From Corythucha ciliata (taxonomy: Eukaryota > Arthropoda > Insecta > Hemiptera > Tingidae): a DNA stretch of 64,000 nucleotides. Made by a program: the position numbers and the translations under genes. The stretch spans positions 42,656,001-42,720,000 of the forward strand of contig CM075943.1 of the NCBI GenBank assembly GCA_038030265.1, written 5' to 3'. How positions within the stretch are numbered: the stretch's first letter is position 1; each line of letters starts with the position of its first letter. Under the pieces are notes generated by a model, which was given only the letters and a program-made list of their open reading frames with translations, made no database searches and was not told the origin of the DNA. Below, piece by piece: positions 10,120-23,225 of the stretch.

Positions 10120-11000
10120 TGTTTGAAAGCTAGTAATCTTACTGAATTTTACCCTCGAAATTGGTAAAAATGGGCCTAAGAACTTTTGATGCCGCGAAAT
10201 TGATATTTTGGTTCAGCCAGCCCACCGAAATTGGTTATTAATGACGTAATGAGCCAATCTCACAAAATTTCATTTTTCAAGACGCCACACCCACCAAACT
10301 GGCGTTTTGAGTGGGTACAAGACCGCGAAATTGTTTTGTTTTATTGGGTGAGCTCAATCACGCAAAATTGTTACTTCCCTGCCAAATTTTGTTCTTGAAA
10401 AGAGTCAGATCCGCGAAATTGTAAGGCCAATATCCAGGGACTTTTGATTTTAAGCGCGTAAAATCCGTGAAGTTTTTTTGTTTTGTTTGTTTGTTTGTTT
10501 GTTTGTTTGTTTTTTTTTTTTTTGTTTTTTTGTTTTTTTGTTTTTTTTTTTTTTTTTTGTGGAGCCAAGCCCGCGAAATTGTTTCTGGCGTGCCACATCC
10601 ACGAACGGAAATAGCCAGACCGATGGAATTGCTCTTTTTTAGGAGGTTATTAAATTAACCAAAATTCTTAAATTGGGTTCTGTTAGAACCAAATCCACGA
10701 AATTTGAACTTACAATTAAAAGAGCTCAGTCCACGAAATTTTTTGCAGGGAGCCGAACTCTTGAAATTGTTAATTTTATTGAGACAATCCCGTGAAATTG
10801 GATGTTTGAATTGGTGAACCACTCGAAGTTGGCTATTTGTGGAATCAATCATGTGAAATTGGCTTTTTGAGTGAAGGAAACCCACGAAATTGGGTTCTGT
10901 GAGTGCCCAACTCACAATGTTGAGGCTTCGAATTGGCCAAACGTGGCGAAATTGATTCCCTTGCTCCGCAAAATCCGCAACTTCTAGCCATCCAGGACCA
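10120..11000 (+). repeat. Degenerate minisatellite, CGAAATTGGCTTTTTGAGTGAGCC family
   Basis: Imperfect units of roughly 30 to 40 bases on the core GCGAAATTG with GAGCCAA/CCACG linkers. The array is interrupted by a (GTTT)n and T-rich tract at 10480-10558. The phenylalanine-rich and lysine-rich ORFs over that tract are artefacts of low complexity. Confidence 0.75.
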
Positions 11001-11117
11001 GGAAACGCTAGTGCATATAGTGAAGGTGTGAAGTTCACAACTATTCACGGAGATATGACTTATAGAGAGGTACCCACTAAAAATATCAACAAAGCTATAT
11101 CCCTAGAATATAATTTT

Positions 11118-11520
11118 GCGTTGTGGATTCCACAAAAGCTTGCAGATTCCATATATGAAATGAATACTGCTATACACGAATGAACATGGCACGAATACTG
11201 CAATACCATACCAGTAACTTTTAATGACGCTTTGCGTGATAGTTACTCAAAAAATGTCCCCGCGCAGGTCAAGTTAGGGATTCCACACAAGCTTGCGGAT
11301 TCCATATGTGAAATGACGAAAGAGAGCTCTAAATTGACATGAATACGACTATACCATACCGGTAACTTTTATGGAACATTACGTGACAGTTACTCAAAAG
11401 TACTAGTACTTGTCCTCGTAGGTTAACAGGAAACTGGCCATTAAAAGTTACGCGATAGCAGTATTCGTGTCCATTCACAGCTCTCTATCGTCATTTCACA
11501 CATGGAATCCGCTAGCTATT
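11118..11520. repeat. Tandem duplication of about 155 bp plus an inverted third piece
   Basis: The block starting GGATTCCACAAAAGCTTGCA at about 11116 recurs at about 11279 (GGATTCCACACAAGCTTGCG). Both continue into ATACCATACC(A/G)GTAACTTTTA and GTGACAGTTACTCAAAA-like sequence. At about 11437-11515 parts return inverted (TTACGCGATAGCAGTATTCG, CATTTCACACATGGAATCCG). This resembles a foldback element with a duplicated arm. No ORF. Confidence 0.6.
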
Positions 11521-12119
11521 ATTAGAATCCGTAAATTATTTCGTCCCAATTTCGTCGCTATTGGTCCTTGGGGCTGCGATTTTGATTCGTGCTATTTTGC
11601 GGCAGTGTATCCTCCGAAACATACAATTTCGTGGCATTTTGGCCCTAAAAGTTGTATCTGAAACCCCCCCCCCCCACGAAGCTCGGAATTCTGTGGCTGT
11701 TTATACTGTGAAGCTTGCAAACTCTGTGGCTATTAGGCCTCATAACTACGGTGCCAGGTTTTTTTCACTTTAAAGAAAGAACCTGGCCTTAAAGGGGCTT
11801 TAGCGATTCTAAAAATTAAAAAATTGCAGGAAAGAAAGAAAAACCGACAGATGGACGGCATGCCAAAAACCACTTTTTTCAACTTTTCTGAGGTTATACA
11901 TTATGAATGTGATGTCAGCTTGGACTCGAATTTTTTCACGAACACCATACTTCCGATCCCGAAGGGAACATGGAAGTAAAACAACGGCGAACTTACAACA
12001 ATTGCACAATTTGATCATTTGATCCGATGCGAAAAAACAATTGATCCGAATGATGTAATTTTTCAGCTATTCATCAAGTTTTGAGCGCTCTCGTGTTCAG
12101 TTGGACCTGGGCCCACGGC

Positions 12120-13000
12120 CTCTGGAAAAAATGAACCTGGAACTTGCATTTCCACTGGAATTAAGACCCGAAAACTGCAATACGCCATGGATATTAAGTC
12201 AAGAAACTTCGTCAAAATTGGCTTTGGGCAATTTTGGGGACAGCAACTCAGAGGTACGCCGCCTCACATAATTCCCCAAAACTTGCAACGTATTTACTAC
12301 TTAAATTAAGACCCTAAAATCGAAATTTCACTAAAATTAAGACCCGCTCAGCCAGGAAAATTGTAATTTCACTCAAATTAAGGTCCGAACTTGCAAACTC
12401 ACAAATGATTAGCTCTAAATGTTGCAACTACACTGCTATTTGTCTGGATGTGGGCGCATTCAAGCCGTCTTGCTCTGGCCGGCTCTGCGCTCACTAAAAA
12501 ATGGTCCAGAAAAGTAAAATTTCTGCGAAAATAAAGACCAGAAACTTGTGATTTGGCAAAAATAAAGACCAAAAACTAGCGATTTTACGAGTATTCATCC
12601 TGGAAACTTTCAATTTAGAGGAAATTCAGCTGCATAATGTTGCAATTTTGGCACTATATACGTCAGGCTTGGAGCGCCATGTCGTGGCCAGCTAGACCGG
12701 GTTCCACGGTCACAAAAAATAATCCTCAAAACATTCCATTTCGAGCCAATTAAGACCAGAAACTAGCAATTTCGCGAATATTTAGATCCGAACCTTCCCA
12801 TTTTGCAAATTTTTTGCGTAGAGTGATGTAATTTCATGGATATCTTTGCATGGCTCATTGGCTTTGGGTGCAGTTTGGGTCGCTTTGCCAAGAGTCCCAT
12901 GCCCACTAAAAAAGAAGTACAGAAATTTGAAATTTTATGAATGTGAAAACCATCAACTTGAAATTTTGCAAAAATGCCAGAAAGTTACCAACGCGTATTA
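12120..13000 (+). repeat. Degenerate minisatellite, AGACCCGAAACTTGCAATTTCACTAAAATTA
   Basis: Units of about 30 bases read AAATTAAGACC-GAAACTTGCAATTTC, interspersed with an unrelated GC-rich phrase that recurs (GCCGGCTCTGCGCTCACTAA near 12480, the like near 12700 and 12860). This suggests a larger higher-order unit of about 190 bases. Confidence 0.6.
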
Positions 13001-15415
13001 CTCGACGCGTACCTATATTTTCCGTGTAAGTATGTTTCAATGATTTTCACGTTCCAAAAGCCCTTTTGAGCTGTCAATTTTCCAGTCGAATTGGCTTCTT
13101 CCTGGTTTCAAATCACGTCTTAAGCATTATTCTGCTTGAACGGTCAGTCTTGGGGGGGGAGGGGGTAAAGTTTTAGTTTTCAAGCAATAAATTGTCTGTA
13201 TCTCCACGGAAAGTGGCCAATTTTGCCGTGGACAAGCTGTATCCTCGGCGAAATTTAAAGATTTTGCTGCGCTTCTTGCCCTTTAAGCCACGAAATTGTC
13301 TCTTGAACCGCGAATTGGCGTTTACTCAATTTTAGCCACAAATGAGTGCGCTTTTTCACAATTCTACCGTAATAAACGAGCCCTTTTTCTGAATTTTTCC
13401 TGTGAATAAGTTTTCATAAATTATGAATAGTTTTGGTCTGGACGTTATACACCCAGAAACTTCGAATTGAGTGCTATTCCTCAACCTCAACAACAAGAAG
13501 TGACCTTTCCCGATGATTTATGGCTTCTCAAAATAATCGATTTTGGGGCTCCCAGAACTATCGATTTTATAGGACACCAGTATTGCACAAATAAATCCAC
13601 ACTCCGAGGAATCTCCCGCCCAATAACGTACTTTTCGGGTCGTGCAAATTCAATTTTTTACTGTTTATGAGCTCCTCTTCCCCCTCTAATCCAAAATTTA
13701 ATTGGTTTCCTCGAATCAAGCAGCTCTTCTGTGTTACATGCTCCCACGCTAGTTCACCGTTTTAATTGACAGTTCTTTCAACGTATATATATAAGGGTCG
13801 AGAAGGAATCCAGGCGATCGTTTGAAAAGATGGGGTGAGATTTTTGTGTATTCTACCGTGGAATGGGCTGCGCGGTTATCATTTTGTTGGCGGGCAGAGT
13901 TCATTGTTTGGTGGGGGTCGATTTGAAAGTTTCTCTCCACAAAACTTAGGAGGAGACTAAAGAAGTTTTGTCGTTGTGGTAAGGGTTGACGGGAGGAGGA
14001 AAAGTACGTTTTGAAAGTGGATTATAAGCTGCCACACGGGGTGAACTGATAAAAAAAAATTTGTTAGCTTTTCACGTAGGAATAACTTCAAGGCTGTTGT
14101 CATTGCGTCTTTTTAAGATGTGTGGTACTATACGGTCAGGGGCCTGACTTTCAAATTTATTGGTTGTTGGCGATGTGAGGGGAAGGGGAAGAGCGAGGGA
14201 TGAAAAAAAAACTGTATATAACCCTCGACAACGGGTGGTAGTGGGAGAATGAAAAGAACATTAGGGGGCAAAATGAAGTTGATGTGTTGGTGCTGCATTG
14301 TCCAGCAACTGTATAATCTGCGTTAGACAGTGGGGGTTTGAAGGGGGTTAGCCCCTTCTCCATCATCATCGAGCTCCGGAGGGGTAGTATATGTGCAAGG
14401 TCCATTTGTATGTAAAGCCATGGTGCTCTCTCTCTCTCACTCTCTTCCCTTCGCCTTTCCAGCCACTAATACCACATAATTCCTCGCAGAAATAACAGAA
14501 CATCATTTCTACCCCCTCGTTCTTCACTTGGCCCATTCCAGCCGCCTAAATTTATAGTCCCGTCCTGCCTTCTATCCTTTTCCTCTTCCCCCCGCCTACC
14601 ATCAGTATACTCCTTTAAGCGTTACCCCCTTCGCCCCGCGTAACCAATCTCCGCCTCCACCGTTTACTTCGACCTCAACCACACCCTTCATACAGCAATG
14701 GGCCTCTGTGGCGGCAGCGGCGGCGGCGGGGAAGGATGAGAGAGAAGATGTTTTTGCTACTTGAACTTGTACAGCGGACGGTGAACGGAACGGGGGGAAG
14801 GGTGGCACAAAGCTCTCGGGGGCCTTTTGGGACGGCCCTCGGGGGTGATGCACGGAGGTGGAGGCAAGGATACAGTATAAATCACTCTTTTTGTTTAGGA
14901 GGCAGTTAAAAGGAGAGAGAATAGGACGTCGAGTCAGGAGTGGTGAATTGTGGGGGGGGGGGGCTCCCTTTTTAGTTCTCTTTGTGCGGCGGGTCCCTTT
15001 TTAGTATTTGCCAGCAATGGCTTCAACTCTTACACAAGCCCATCTCAAGCACTAACTCACTCCTTTGCCACAAAGAAGTGTATTTCTTAAAAAAAACAAC
15101 AAAAAAACTGGCAAAACGACCCGATTTCCATGATATGTAAGAAGCATTCATTCGGTTTAATCGTATTTTATTTCCGAGGGATTGGAGTTGTGGGGGTGCT
15201 TTTATTCTTGAGAATAAGCGAAAATGTCCTCGTGTATAAGACGATATTAAAAAAGAAGTCCGAGTAGCACGATTTCCCACTGATCAGATGAATTCTCTAT
15301 AAGCACCCTTTCACTTCTTTATTTGACATTGACAAAGAGAAATAACTTCGTTCGATGTTCAAAATTCCAATTCAAAATCGCTCAAATCAAAATATCTGAA
15401 AGATGAAAGAAGGAA
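13001..15415. other. No gene identified; pyrimidine- and purine-rich intergenic DNA
   Basis: Short open frames exist but none has plausible splice boundaries or domain content. Visible are a (CT)n stretch near 14430, a GGC repeat near 14712-14738 and G tracts near 13150 and 14951. Confidence 0.5.
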
Positions 15416-15660
15416 ATATCGTCGGGGCGTGATACCTCGTATGTCCAAAAACCAAACTTTACAGGAGAACAAAAAAGCATTTCAAAAATCCCTATTTTTA
15501 CATTAATTTCAAATTTTTGGCAACTCTCCCATAACAAATTATATTGATTATCTTGAAAACAAAATTTATGATAATCAATAATCTAACGAAAAATTTGATA
15601 CCAAAACCTATTTTTCGCCAAATTGTCACTTACGAGGTATCACGCCTTAGCCGACGATAT
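15416..15660. mobile_element. MITE-like inverted repeat, GATACCTCGTA ends
   Basis: ATATCGTCGG...GGCGTGATACCTCGTA at 15416 is the inverse of TACGAGGTATCACGCC...CCGACGATAT at 15631-15660. The 245 bp unit has an AT-rich, non-coding interior. The four extra bases TTAG in the right arm are the main difference between the arms. Confidence 0.7.
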
Positions 15661-18205
15661 GTCGTTTTCTATCATCGAGCTCGATTTTTAATTTTTTTAT
15701 TAATTCTGGCTGTTCATTAAATTGGGGGGGGGGGGTATAACATCAAAGAAAGTACGAAATTACCCTTAATCCTTCGCATGGGTCCAATAGAATAAGAAAT
15801 GGTTTTAAAGGCTAGACATGTCCTTAGAAGTCCTTATCTAATTAGCCTCCCTTTCCCGTAAAATATCTTCCTTCCCATAATGCCTGCTCATCCCTTTAAC
15901 GAAACCGTGCCCTTCCCTGCTTAATCATGACCCCCTCCCCACCTACACCAACGGTCGTCTTGGGAAAAGGGGCCCATGGAACTCAGACCATGGATATAGA
16001 TGGTCGGAGGGAAAGGGGGTGATACAGTGGGAGGAAAAGGAGAAAGCCTGATTGTACACAGGGTAAAGAAGACAGAGAAGAGAGTGAGAGAGAGAATGAC
16101 AACCCAACGTTGGCTGCTATGGAAACCCAGAGTGGTCCACTCCCCGCAACATCCAACCAACCCTCACACCCTCTGTCGCACCATCCGCTTGGAGATCCAA
16201 TCCATTTCCTACAGGGGCGCCATTTTGGTCCCTTCGCACAACTCTCACACCCCTACTCCTTCCTTCGCCACGGCCAATGCTCTTAGCTTTAGAAGGAGCG
16301 GTGCGGTATAGGGGAAACTTCCCTCAACGATACTCCTCTCACTCCGTTCTAGTCGCCCCCCCCCCCTCACACACCGACAGTCTATTCCTCTCTTATTCAC
16401 CCTAAATAGAGTCCGTCACCTTAACCCCCCCCCCCATAACAACCCCTCTTTTTCCATGATGACTCTTCCCCAACCCCTTCCACAAACTAATTACATCATA
16501 TTGATATAACTCTAATGTCCCTCGTGCTGCTTGGTTTGGGAGGTGGAGGGTGGGGATTTGGGCTCTAGAAAATAAAGTTAATCCATGAAAAAACTTTTAC
16601 GAACTCGGTTTAACAGGAGCGGGAAAAGTGGTTGGAATGAAGGATGTGGAAGGTTGAGTGGGTGTGGGGGCGAGTAAAAGGATGACTCTGCTAAGGTGCT
16701 GTAATCAATATGAAGGCCACTTCAAGAAATTAGCTATCCCCCCCGTTTTGAAGATCCTTTGATCATTTAGTTGAGCCCTCGAGACTTAAAGTTAAATAAG
16801 GCGTATTCAGGAGGGAAAAGGGAGCGACGAGGAACGTTGGCTTATACTAGAGGGTGGGAAGGAATACTCAATTTGTCAATAAATTTATAACGAGTTAAGA
16901 ACGTCATAATGTAACGAAATAACGGGGTGAATGGAGCCTATACTAATAATATACGCGTGGTCCTCCGGTCCACTCCGGATACGGTTCTACCAAAATTCGT
17001 TCGGTCGATAAAAATAGCAGGGCCACAACGTCTTACCAATTATGGAAAATGAATTGTTCTTCATAGAGTTCTCGTAGTTCCATACTGAAAAAAAATCCTT
17101 TTACCAACTGATGGTTACGATGATTCTGGTTCTCCCAACCAAAGTCTTGTTATAGGAGTTTAAAAAAATGTTGGAAATAGCTGCACAGTTTATTGAACTA
17201 CCTATACGATTATAGTTGAACGCCTTTTGGTACATCTAACCGTAGTATCAACGGAGTCAACTATCAAATACATTCACGTCAACTGTCTGCAGTTTTTGTT
17301 CGTTTCTACCAGACTGATTGTTTATTGCTGGCAGACTCCTCTGTTTATTTAGCCAAGCATTCAGTAGATCATACATTGCAGGAACAGGCTAGGTCAACTG
17401 ACATAAAAATGATTTCATGTGACAACAAAACTTCTGAACTACTAACTACTGAACTACTGGGATGAGTAACCGAGCACTTGCTGACCGGAAGAACGATCCA
17501 AAGGTTAAATCAACCAGACGTGAAAAATTTACCAAACAGATTGTGAAAATAACTGTCCTTTGGTAAACTGTGGCCGTTTGGTAGAAGAAGCAGGGGGGTG
17601 ATTCTGTAACTCGCAAAATTTACGTGTCGTAACTGGGAAGGAGGGGGAGAGGATTTACCCCGTTGCCTTGGTTTTTCCACACATTTGTCAAGAATTTATT
17701 ATTTTTTCTTCGAGACCACACATTCTATCGTGAAAATTCCACAGTTTAATTCACTAGGTATCGTAAAAACCATGGCAACGAGGTACCTCCCCTCGCCCTT
17801 CTTCCATTTTACGACACGAACATTTTGCAAGTTACAGAATCACCCCCCCCCCCCCCAGATCTTGATTGCAGAAATGACCTTACTCAAGGTTTATTGATCA
17901 AACGGTACGGTCTTTTCCACCAGACAATTAGCTATTTTAGAGATCTGGCAAGCACCCCCTCCAAAAGGCATCCCCAAGCCTGGGATCCGATTTCATACTT
18001 TTCATTTCTTCCTCAACGGCTGTATAGAGACCTTCTCGGTGATACGTGTTTCTTCATTTGCATGGAAGAGGATTTGGACGTCACAAAATTCCTGCAGGTA
18101 TAGGAACTGTAAGTTACATCGAATCATTGGGTGGTACGTGCAAAATCATTATACATTTTAGCATTATGCCATATACGTATATTGCTGTTTAGCAATATGT
18201 ATTAT
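15661..18205. other. No gene identified
   Basis: C and G tracts are frequent (for example 15725, 16364, 16424, 17847). A single end resembling the 37244-37363 MITE (GGGGGGTGATTCTGTAACTC) occurs at about 17593 without a partner. Nothing with coding support. Confidence 0.45.
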
Positions 18206-18270
18206 TACGCACCTCAACGAGGGAAGACAGACAACGTAGGCTCCTACGGCTACAGTTTCATGCATGCATT
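18206..18270 (+). repeat. Dispersed repeat, ACGCACCTCAACGAGGGAAG family, copy 1
   Basis: ACGCACCTCAACGAGGGAAG followed by ACAACGTAGGCTCCTACGGC and TGCATGCAT also occurs at 36050-36116 (plus) and 55249-55310 (minus). This copy lacks the GCAGCCGAAAC part found next to the other two. No ORF. Confidence 0.7.
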
Positions 18271-18354
18271 ATTATTTTGTTACTTGCTTAACTCTTTGCG
18301 TAAACTCTTTTTTTCTTGTTTTATTTCAGAAGTTACGTTCCCTTCCAAATTTAA

Positions 18355-18505
18355 GACGATTGGGTTTGACAGTCACGTACTCGTACGTTCTTTTCATGTT
18401 TTTGATTGGTCTCGAATAATTTCGTCCTAAAAACAGATCTACGGAGAGCCCCATCCCTAACGCGCTGAGTGTTATACCACAAGAGGGTATGGAATGGGAA
18501 GCAAG
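18355..18505 (+). mobile_element. Ty3/Gypsy fragment: end of pol and start of LTR
   Basis: This is closely similar, in opposite orientation, to 30650-30780. It spans the last codons of the integrase frame (ACGATTGGGTTTGACAGTCA), then CAGATCTACGGAGAGCCCCA and TGTTATACCACAAGAGGGTA. The TGTTATACC start directly after pol is a plausible 3' LTR boundary. Only about 150 bp are left. Confidence 0.6.
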
Positions 18506-19015
18506 AAAGACCCATTCCCCCCCCCCACCCAATTTATCACCTATTAATTCATTTTTTCGTTTGTCTCTTTTACTTATGCACATAATTATAGGTATATGTT
18601 CGTTTGTCGTTCGGAGCAGGAAGTTGGGACAGATGGAGCAGTTCAGAGTTCAGGATTGACGTCACCTACAAAATCAGATGATTTTGATTTCAGAAGAACG
18701 CTTTTTGGCCAACACCGGATAGTTCGGAACAGTCCAGAATGCCAAACAAAAAGGCCTATAATGCATGTAATATATAATTAATATATTCTGGTTTTCACTT
18801 GAATGAATGTAAACAAAAGTGTTTGTTAATTATTTTATGATCTTTCGCGTACAATTTATTTCGTAAAATAAATTATTGGTTTCAGGATTGTAATTTGACT
18901 CTATCATTCATCAATACACAGAAATCACAGAAGAATTTTTAAAAATGCGTTCTTATTTTCCAGAGTAGGTACTTTAAATTCATTTCATATAGACCGTTAT
19001 TTCCGTCAATTATTA

Positions 19016-19206
19016 GTATTTTTCAACGCGGCAATACGTTGAGGAGAGCCTCAATGCCTTCAGTGGTCTTGACTTTATTTTCATGAACTAAAAGTTCCTA
19101 AGTGTTTTGTGTTCACTTTTGGTACAAAAATGCAATTTAGGCAAATAAAGTCAAGACACTTGAATACGCCGAGGCTCACCTCCATAAAACGCCGCGTTAA
19201 AAAATA
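19016..19206. mobile_element. MITE-like palindrome, TTTTTAACGCGGC ends
   Basis: TTTTTCAACGCGGC...GGAGAGCCTC and then TCTTGACTTTATTT at 19016-19080 are mirrored by AAATAAAGTCAAGACACTTG...GAGGCTCACCTCC...GCCGCGTTAAAAAA at 19143-19206. The arms are about 65 bp with scattered mismatches around a 60 bp AT-rich spacer. Non-coding. Confidence 0.75.
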
Positions 19207-22149
19207 GCTTTAAATGGCATAAAAACGGTATAGATCAGCAAAAATCCTGTTCAAATGACCAGGAGGATTGTTAATTTTACCATAAGCGTTTATTTGTCTT
19301 AACCATATCCTCCAGCGAGCTTGGAAATCTCTAGCAAATTGACCTAGCCATTCAAGTAACTTTAACCAGATTATTCCAAGCCGTCTAGCTGTTACAACAA
19401 CTAGATTCGGTTATTTAGTGAACTTGTTTGGTTGGAACTTGGAAGTATCATCTGCTTAGTCCATCAAATCAAGCGGGAAGAAAATATCAACTATAAACAA
19501 GTAATTCTGACCCTAAGAACCAAGTGAGTTCAATTGAACCATGAGTAGAACTTACTAGAATGATTTGGTTAAAGTTGCTTAGTAATAGAGCAAGTTGTGC
19601 CCTCAGTCATGACTAATTCTGTGAAAATGAAAGAAGCATATTGAACTAAAAAATGATCCCATTTACCATACAATGTCTAGTAAACTGAACACATCTATGG
19701 TCAATTATGCTATAATCTTTTTAACAAAATCATTTATTTACATTGACCGACGTGGTTAGCAGTCTTAAAATTAACCAGACATTCTAGCTGGATCAACCAG
19801 ATTCTGGTATACTATACCCATACATTTTTTTTCAGGCACGCTGTGCGTCATAAGTGAAATTTGCAGCAGTCTCACGAGAAAATAATGGCACTAGAGTGTT
19901 GGCCATTGGCTCCGTTTCAGGTTTGGAAAGGTCTCACTTCAGTGGTCAGTCCGACAATCGAGTCAATGATTCCACACATCTACACCCCTCAAGGCTCTTA
20001 CTTTTGACCCTTCACACGAGGACGTGTAGGATGAAAGTGTTCAAATCTCCGTTCTGTTGACACCCAAGAGCCCCCCGATATAGAGTGCAGTTTTTGAGCC
20101 CGAAACGGAGACATCAGGGCTGTCCACAAGAGAGTGGGGGAAATATAATGGGGGGGGGGTATGCATTCTTTTGGCATGGGCAGTCTTGATTCTTGGACAA
20201 TCACGTCCCTGTGCCACGTGACAACTTGTTGGTGGTTGGTGGGGGGGGGGGGGAGTTAAGAAAACTGCGTGGTTTCCAGCTTGTTTCTTCACTAAGAAAT
20301 GTGAATTGGAAGCTACGACCGTCAAAGTGTATACCGTGGAGGGCTAGGTCCCCCCGTCATCATCACCCAAAAACAATTACACCAGCAAAGCGCGCTTCTT
20401 CGGTGCCACGGAGACAAAACGGACCATTACTGAGTCACCTTCCTCCAGTTTACTTAGTTACTTGGTTACTTTTGATTACTTTGATGCCTATAGAAATCTA
20501 CAGATTCCACCTCTTTCAACTCGAATTTCACATTATTTGGCACCTAAATCCGCAATCCAAATTTTGTGTATTTTTCTTTCACATAACCCAATAACAAAGT
20601 TGTATAGAAAACCAAGTTATTCAGCTCTCTAGTGATGAAGTTGAAACCAATCCGGGGTAGGGAAAATTTATCACGCTAGATAACACCTCCACATGTAGAA
20701 GCTATATCAATAAAAAGCTAAGCTTGCTGTTGCTAAGGTAACTTACAAGGGTTATTGTTTTGATATTTTTATTGTCACTTGTACTCACAAACGCCAGTGA
20801 AACCCAAAATTAGAGAGAATTTAGAGCATTTTATACTGCAGGAACTTCAATTTCTTAACTGCCTCCGACTATACGCCAATATTATGCCGGATATTCAGCT
20901 TGAGAGGCCCAGCTAAGATAGTAATTAACGAAAACAGTAAGTTGCTGAGGACAACATTTGAAAATCAGTGGCTAAAGTATCATTAACTATGGCAAAAATG
21001 TCGGTTTTTGACATGAGAAGGATACACCTGTAGTTCACGATTAAAGGCGAGTTTTCTTGGATGGATAATTGCCCTTTCTATACGCCCAATGTTCAGTTCC
21101 CGTCCTGAGGTGAAATTGCTGATTTCCTCGAGGAGTTTGAAGTTAGTATTTTACTGCTGAATTGGTATATTCGACTACATTGACGTTCTACTGACGTATT
21201 ATTAATTATGTATAAAGGAACACGATCTGTTAATTCCTGTGAAATTTCCAGAAGCCTGTGGAAGAACTTACAATGAGAGTGAGTGTATAAATTCCACACT
21301 TTAAGTAATCAGAAGGTGACGAACGTTTCAGGATTTGTTATCGTCGATGAATGTCGGCTGTGGGTTACTCCATTGTGCGTTCGCTGGAAAGCAACTGCCC
21401 ACCCGTGTCCTCTCATGCTGCGCCCCTGGACGTTTGTGTGACGAACCTCCTCTCCAGTCAAATATCGTTCCGCATGTAAAATTTAAATCACTATAGCATT
21501 CATTTTTAAAATCGTTTCTTAATGCAATTCCTATCGCCCCAAGCTTGACTACGTCCTGAAATCAAAATTAATTCCGCGTCATTACTCGTCTACGTAAGAA
21601 TGCCGATGTACTCGACTTTGGATAGAGAGAGCGAGAGCCTCAACTCAAGCAAATCGCAGCCACGGAAAACTCAAAGGATCTGCGTTTTAGGCAGCACCCC
21701 CTCCCCCAACTAGGCACCAATTTTTCGTACGAAGTTTTCACCAATTTAGAAAAAAGTTGTATTACCTAATTTTTTTTGCAGACCGGTTTCAATAATGCGT
21801 CCCATTTTCAATGCAGTTCAGTCCTATTTAGTCCTATTTAGTATTTAATCAGTTTACAGCACCTACAAACGCGAACACGGCTTAGCTGAAAACATCTACT
21901 CCTTCACTACTAATACTCATCCCTCTAGCGAAATTCTTGGAGTTTTTTTTTACCGAGCAAACAAACCTCTTCGGACAAACGCCACCTAAACTCTTCAGGA
22001 TTTGTTCTGTTCGGGTTTCGCTTGAAGGGATGAGTAGAAGGCGAAAAGTGAAGGAGAATAAACATGCATTCGGCTAAGCCGTGTACGCGTTTGTTGATTC
22101 TACATATAATCTCTTCGAGTACAACTAGATAAAAATGAAAATGGGATGC
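19207..22149. other. No gene identified
   Basis: No frame has splice or domain support. Short direct repeats occur, such as GTCCTATTTA twice at about 21822. The motif AACCAGATT/CTGGTT recurs at 19370-19810 but does not form a clear array. Confidence 0.45.
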
Positions 22150-23225
22150 AACAAGAACAAGAACAATAAAATCGCAATTAAACGGCTGGTTCTGATTTTT
22201 TAATATGTTGTTAGGACCAATACCAGTAGTCTAAATCCAAGTTTGCAGCTTCGAAAGACCTGTGCTACTTTCATAGCACTCGAAAAACAGCGGAATATTT
22301 GCACTTTTTCCAGTGCTTTTACTATATCTCCTAAACTATACATTCTTCGTTAATAAACGCGAACTACAATTTTCAAGTATATTAAATTCGCTAAAATTTG
22401 CGACATAGCCCAGCTCTGTGGGACAGATATAGTAGCCAACATACAGCTCTTCAAAATTAATAATTTATTGTTTTTTAAAGAGATTTTAAGTTTATAAAAA
22501 GTTGAAAATCTCCCTCTAAAACTTCATTTGGTGCTGTTAGCGTTCAATTTGTGATAGAACATTGCTCAGTGGTAAGTTTCACACAAAACAAAGCCAAAAA
22601 TTCCATCATTTTGGCAAAACAAATTACCAATTTTGAAGCGCTGTATCTTGGCTACTACAGATCTGGGCCAGGTCTCAAATTAAAGCAAATTCAATATACT
22701 TATTTAAAAAAAAAAAAAAAAAAAAAATGAAATGCACTAAAAGACATGTTTAAGATACAGCCGCTAAGAATTGGTATTTTTCTGCAACCAAAAAAGTGAT
22801 ATTGTTTTGAGTGAAGCCAACCTCTGACAAATTTCTATTACAAATTCGAGGGCTCACAGTTCCGCACAAGGTTTTGGAGAGAGCGTTAGAAATTTCCAAA
22901 TTGTTGCTTTCAAGTTTTTAGACTTGGGAACTCTTTTTGTGAAAACAAATTACCAATTTTGAAGAGCTGCATCTTGGCTAACGTCTGACCTACAGAGCTG
23001 GATCAGGTTTCAAATTGTAGCGTATTTAATATACCTACTTGAAAAACGTAGTTCACGTGTATTGTCGAAGAAAGCGTAGTTTAGGAAAGATAATAAAAGA
23101 AAAACGAGAAGAGTGCTAATATTCCGCGGTTTTTCGATGCTGCAAACTTGGATGTACACTACTGGTACTGGTTCTAACAACAAACTAAAAAATCATAACT
23201 AGCCGCTTAATTGTTATTTTAGCCA
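22150..23225. mobile_element. Foldback element with arms of about 300 bp
   Basis: The left arm (about 22163-22475) and right arm (about 22955-23215) are inverse copies. Shared phrases include CCAAGTTTGCAGC, CAGCGGAATATT/AATATTCCGCGG, ACCAGTACCAGTAGT-like sequence and CAGAGCTGG/CCAGCTCTG. A third partial copy of the inner part lies directly in the centre (22615-22710: ACCAATTTTGAAGCGCTGTA). There is no transposase ORF. Confidence 0.7.

Noticed and set aside
10371..10658. Overlapping lysine-rich (minus) and phenylalanine-rich (plus) open frames
   Set aside because: They are readings of a (GTTT)n and poly-T tract inside a minisatellite, with no splice or domain support.
14602..14853. Minus-strand frame in the GC-rich stretch near 14700
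   Set aside because: Dominated by a GGC repeat and pyrimidine runs, with no start context or splice sites of note.
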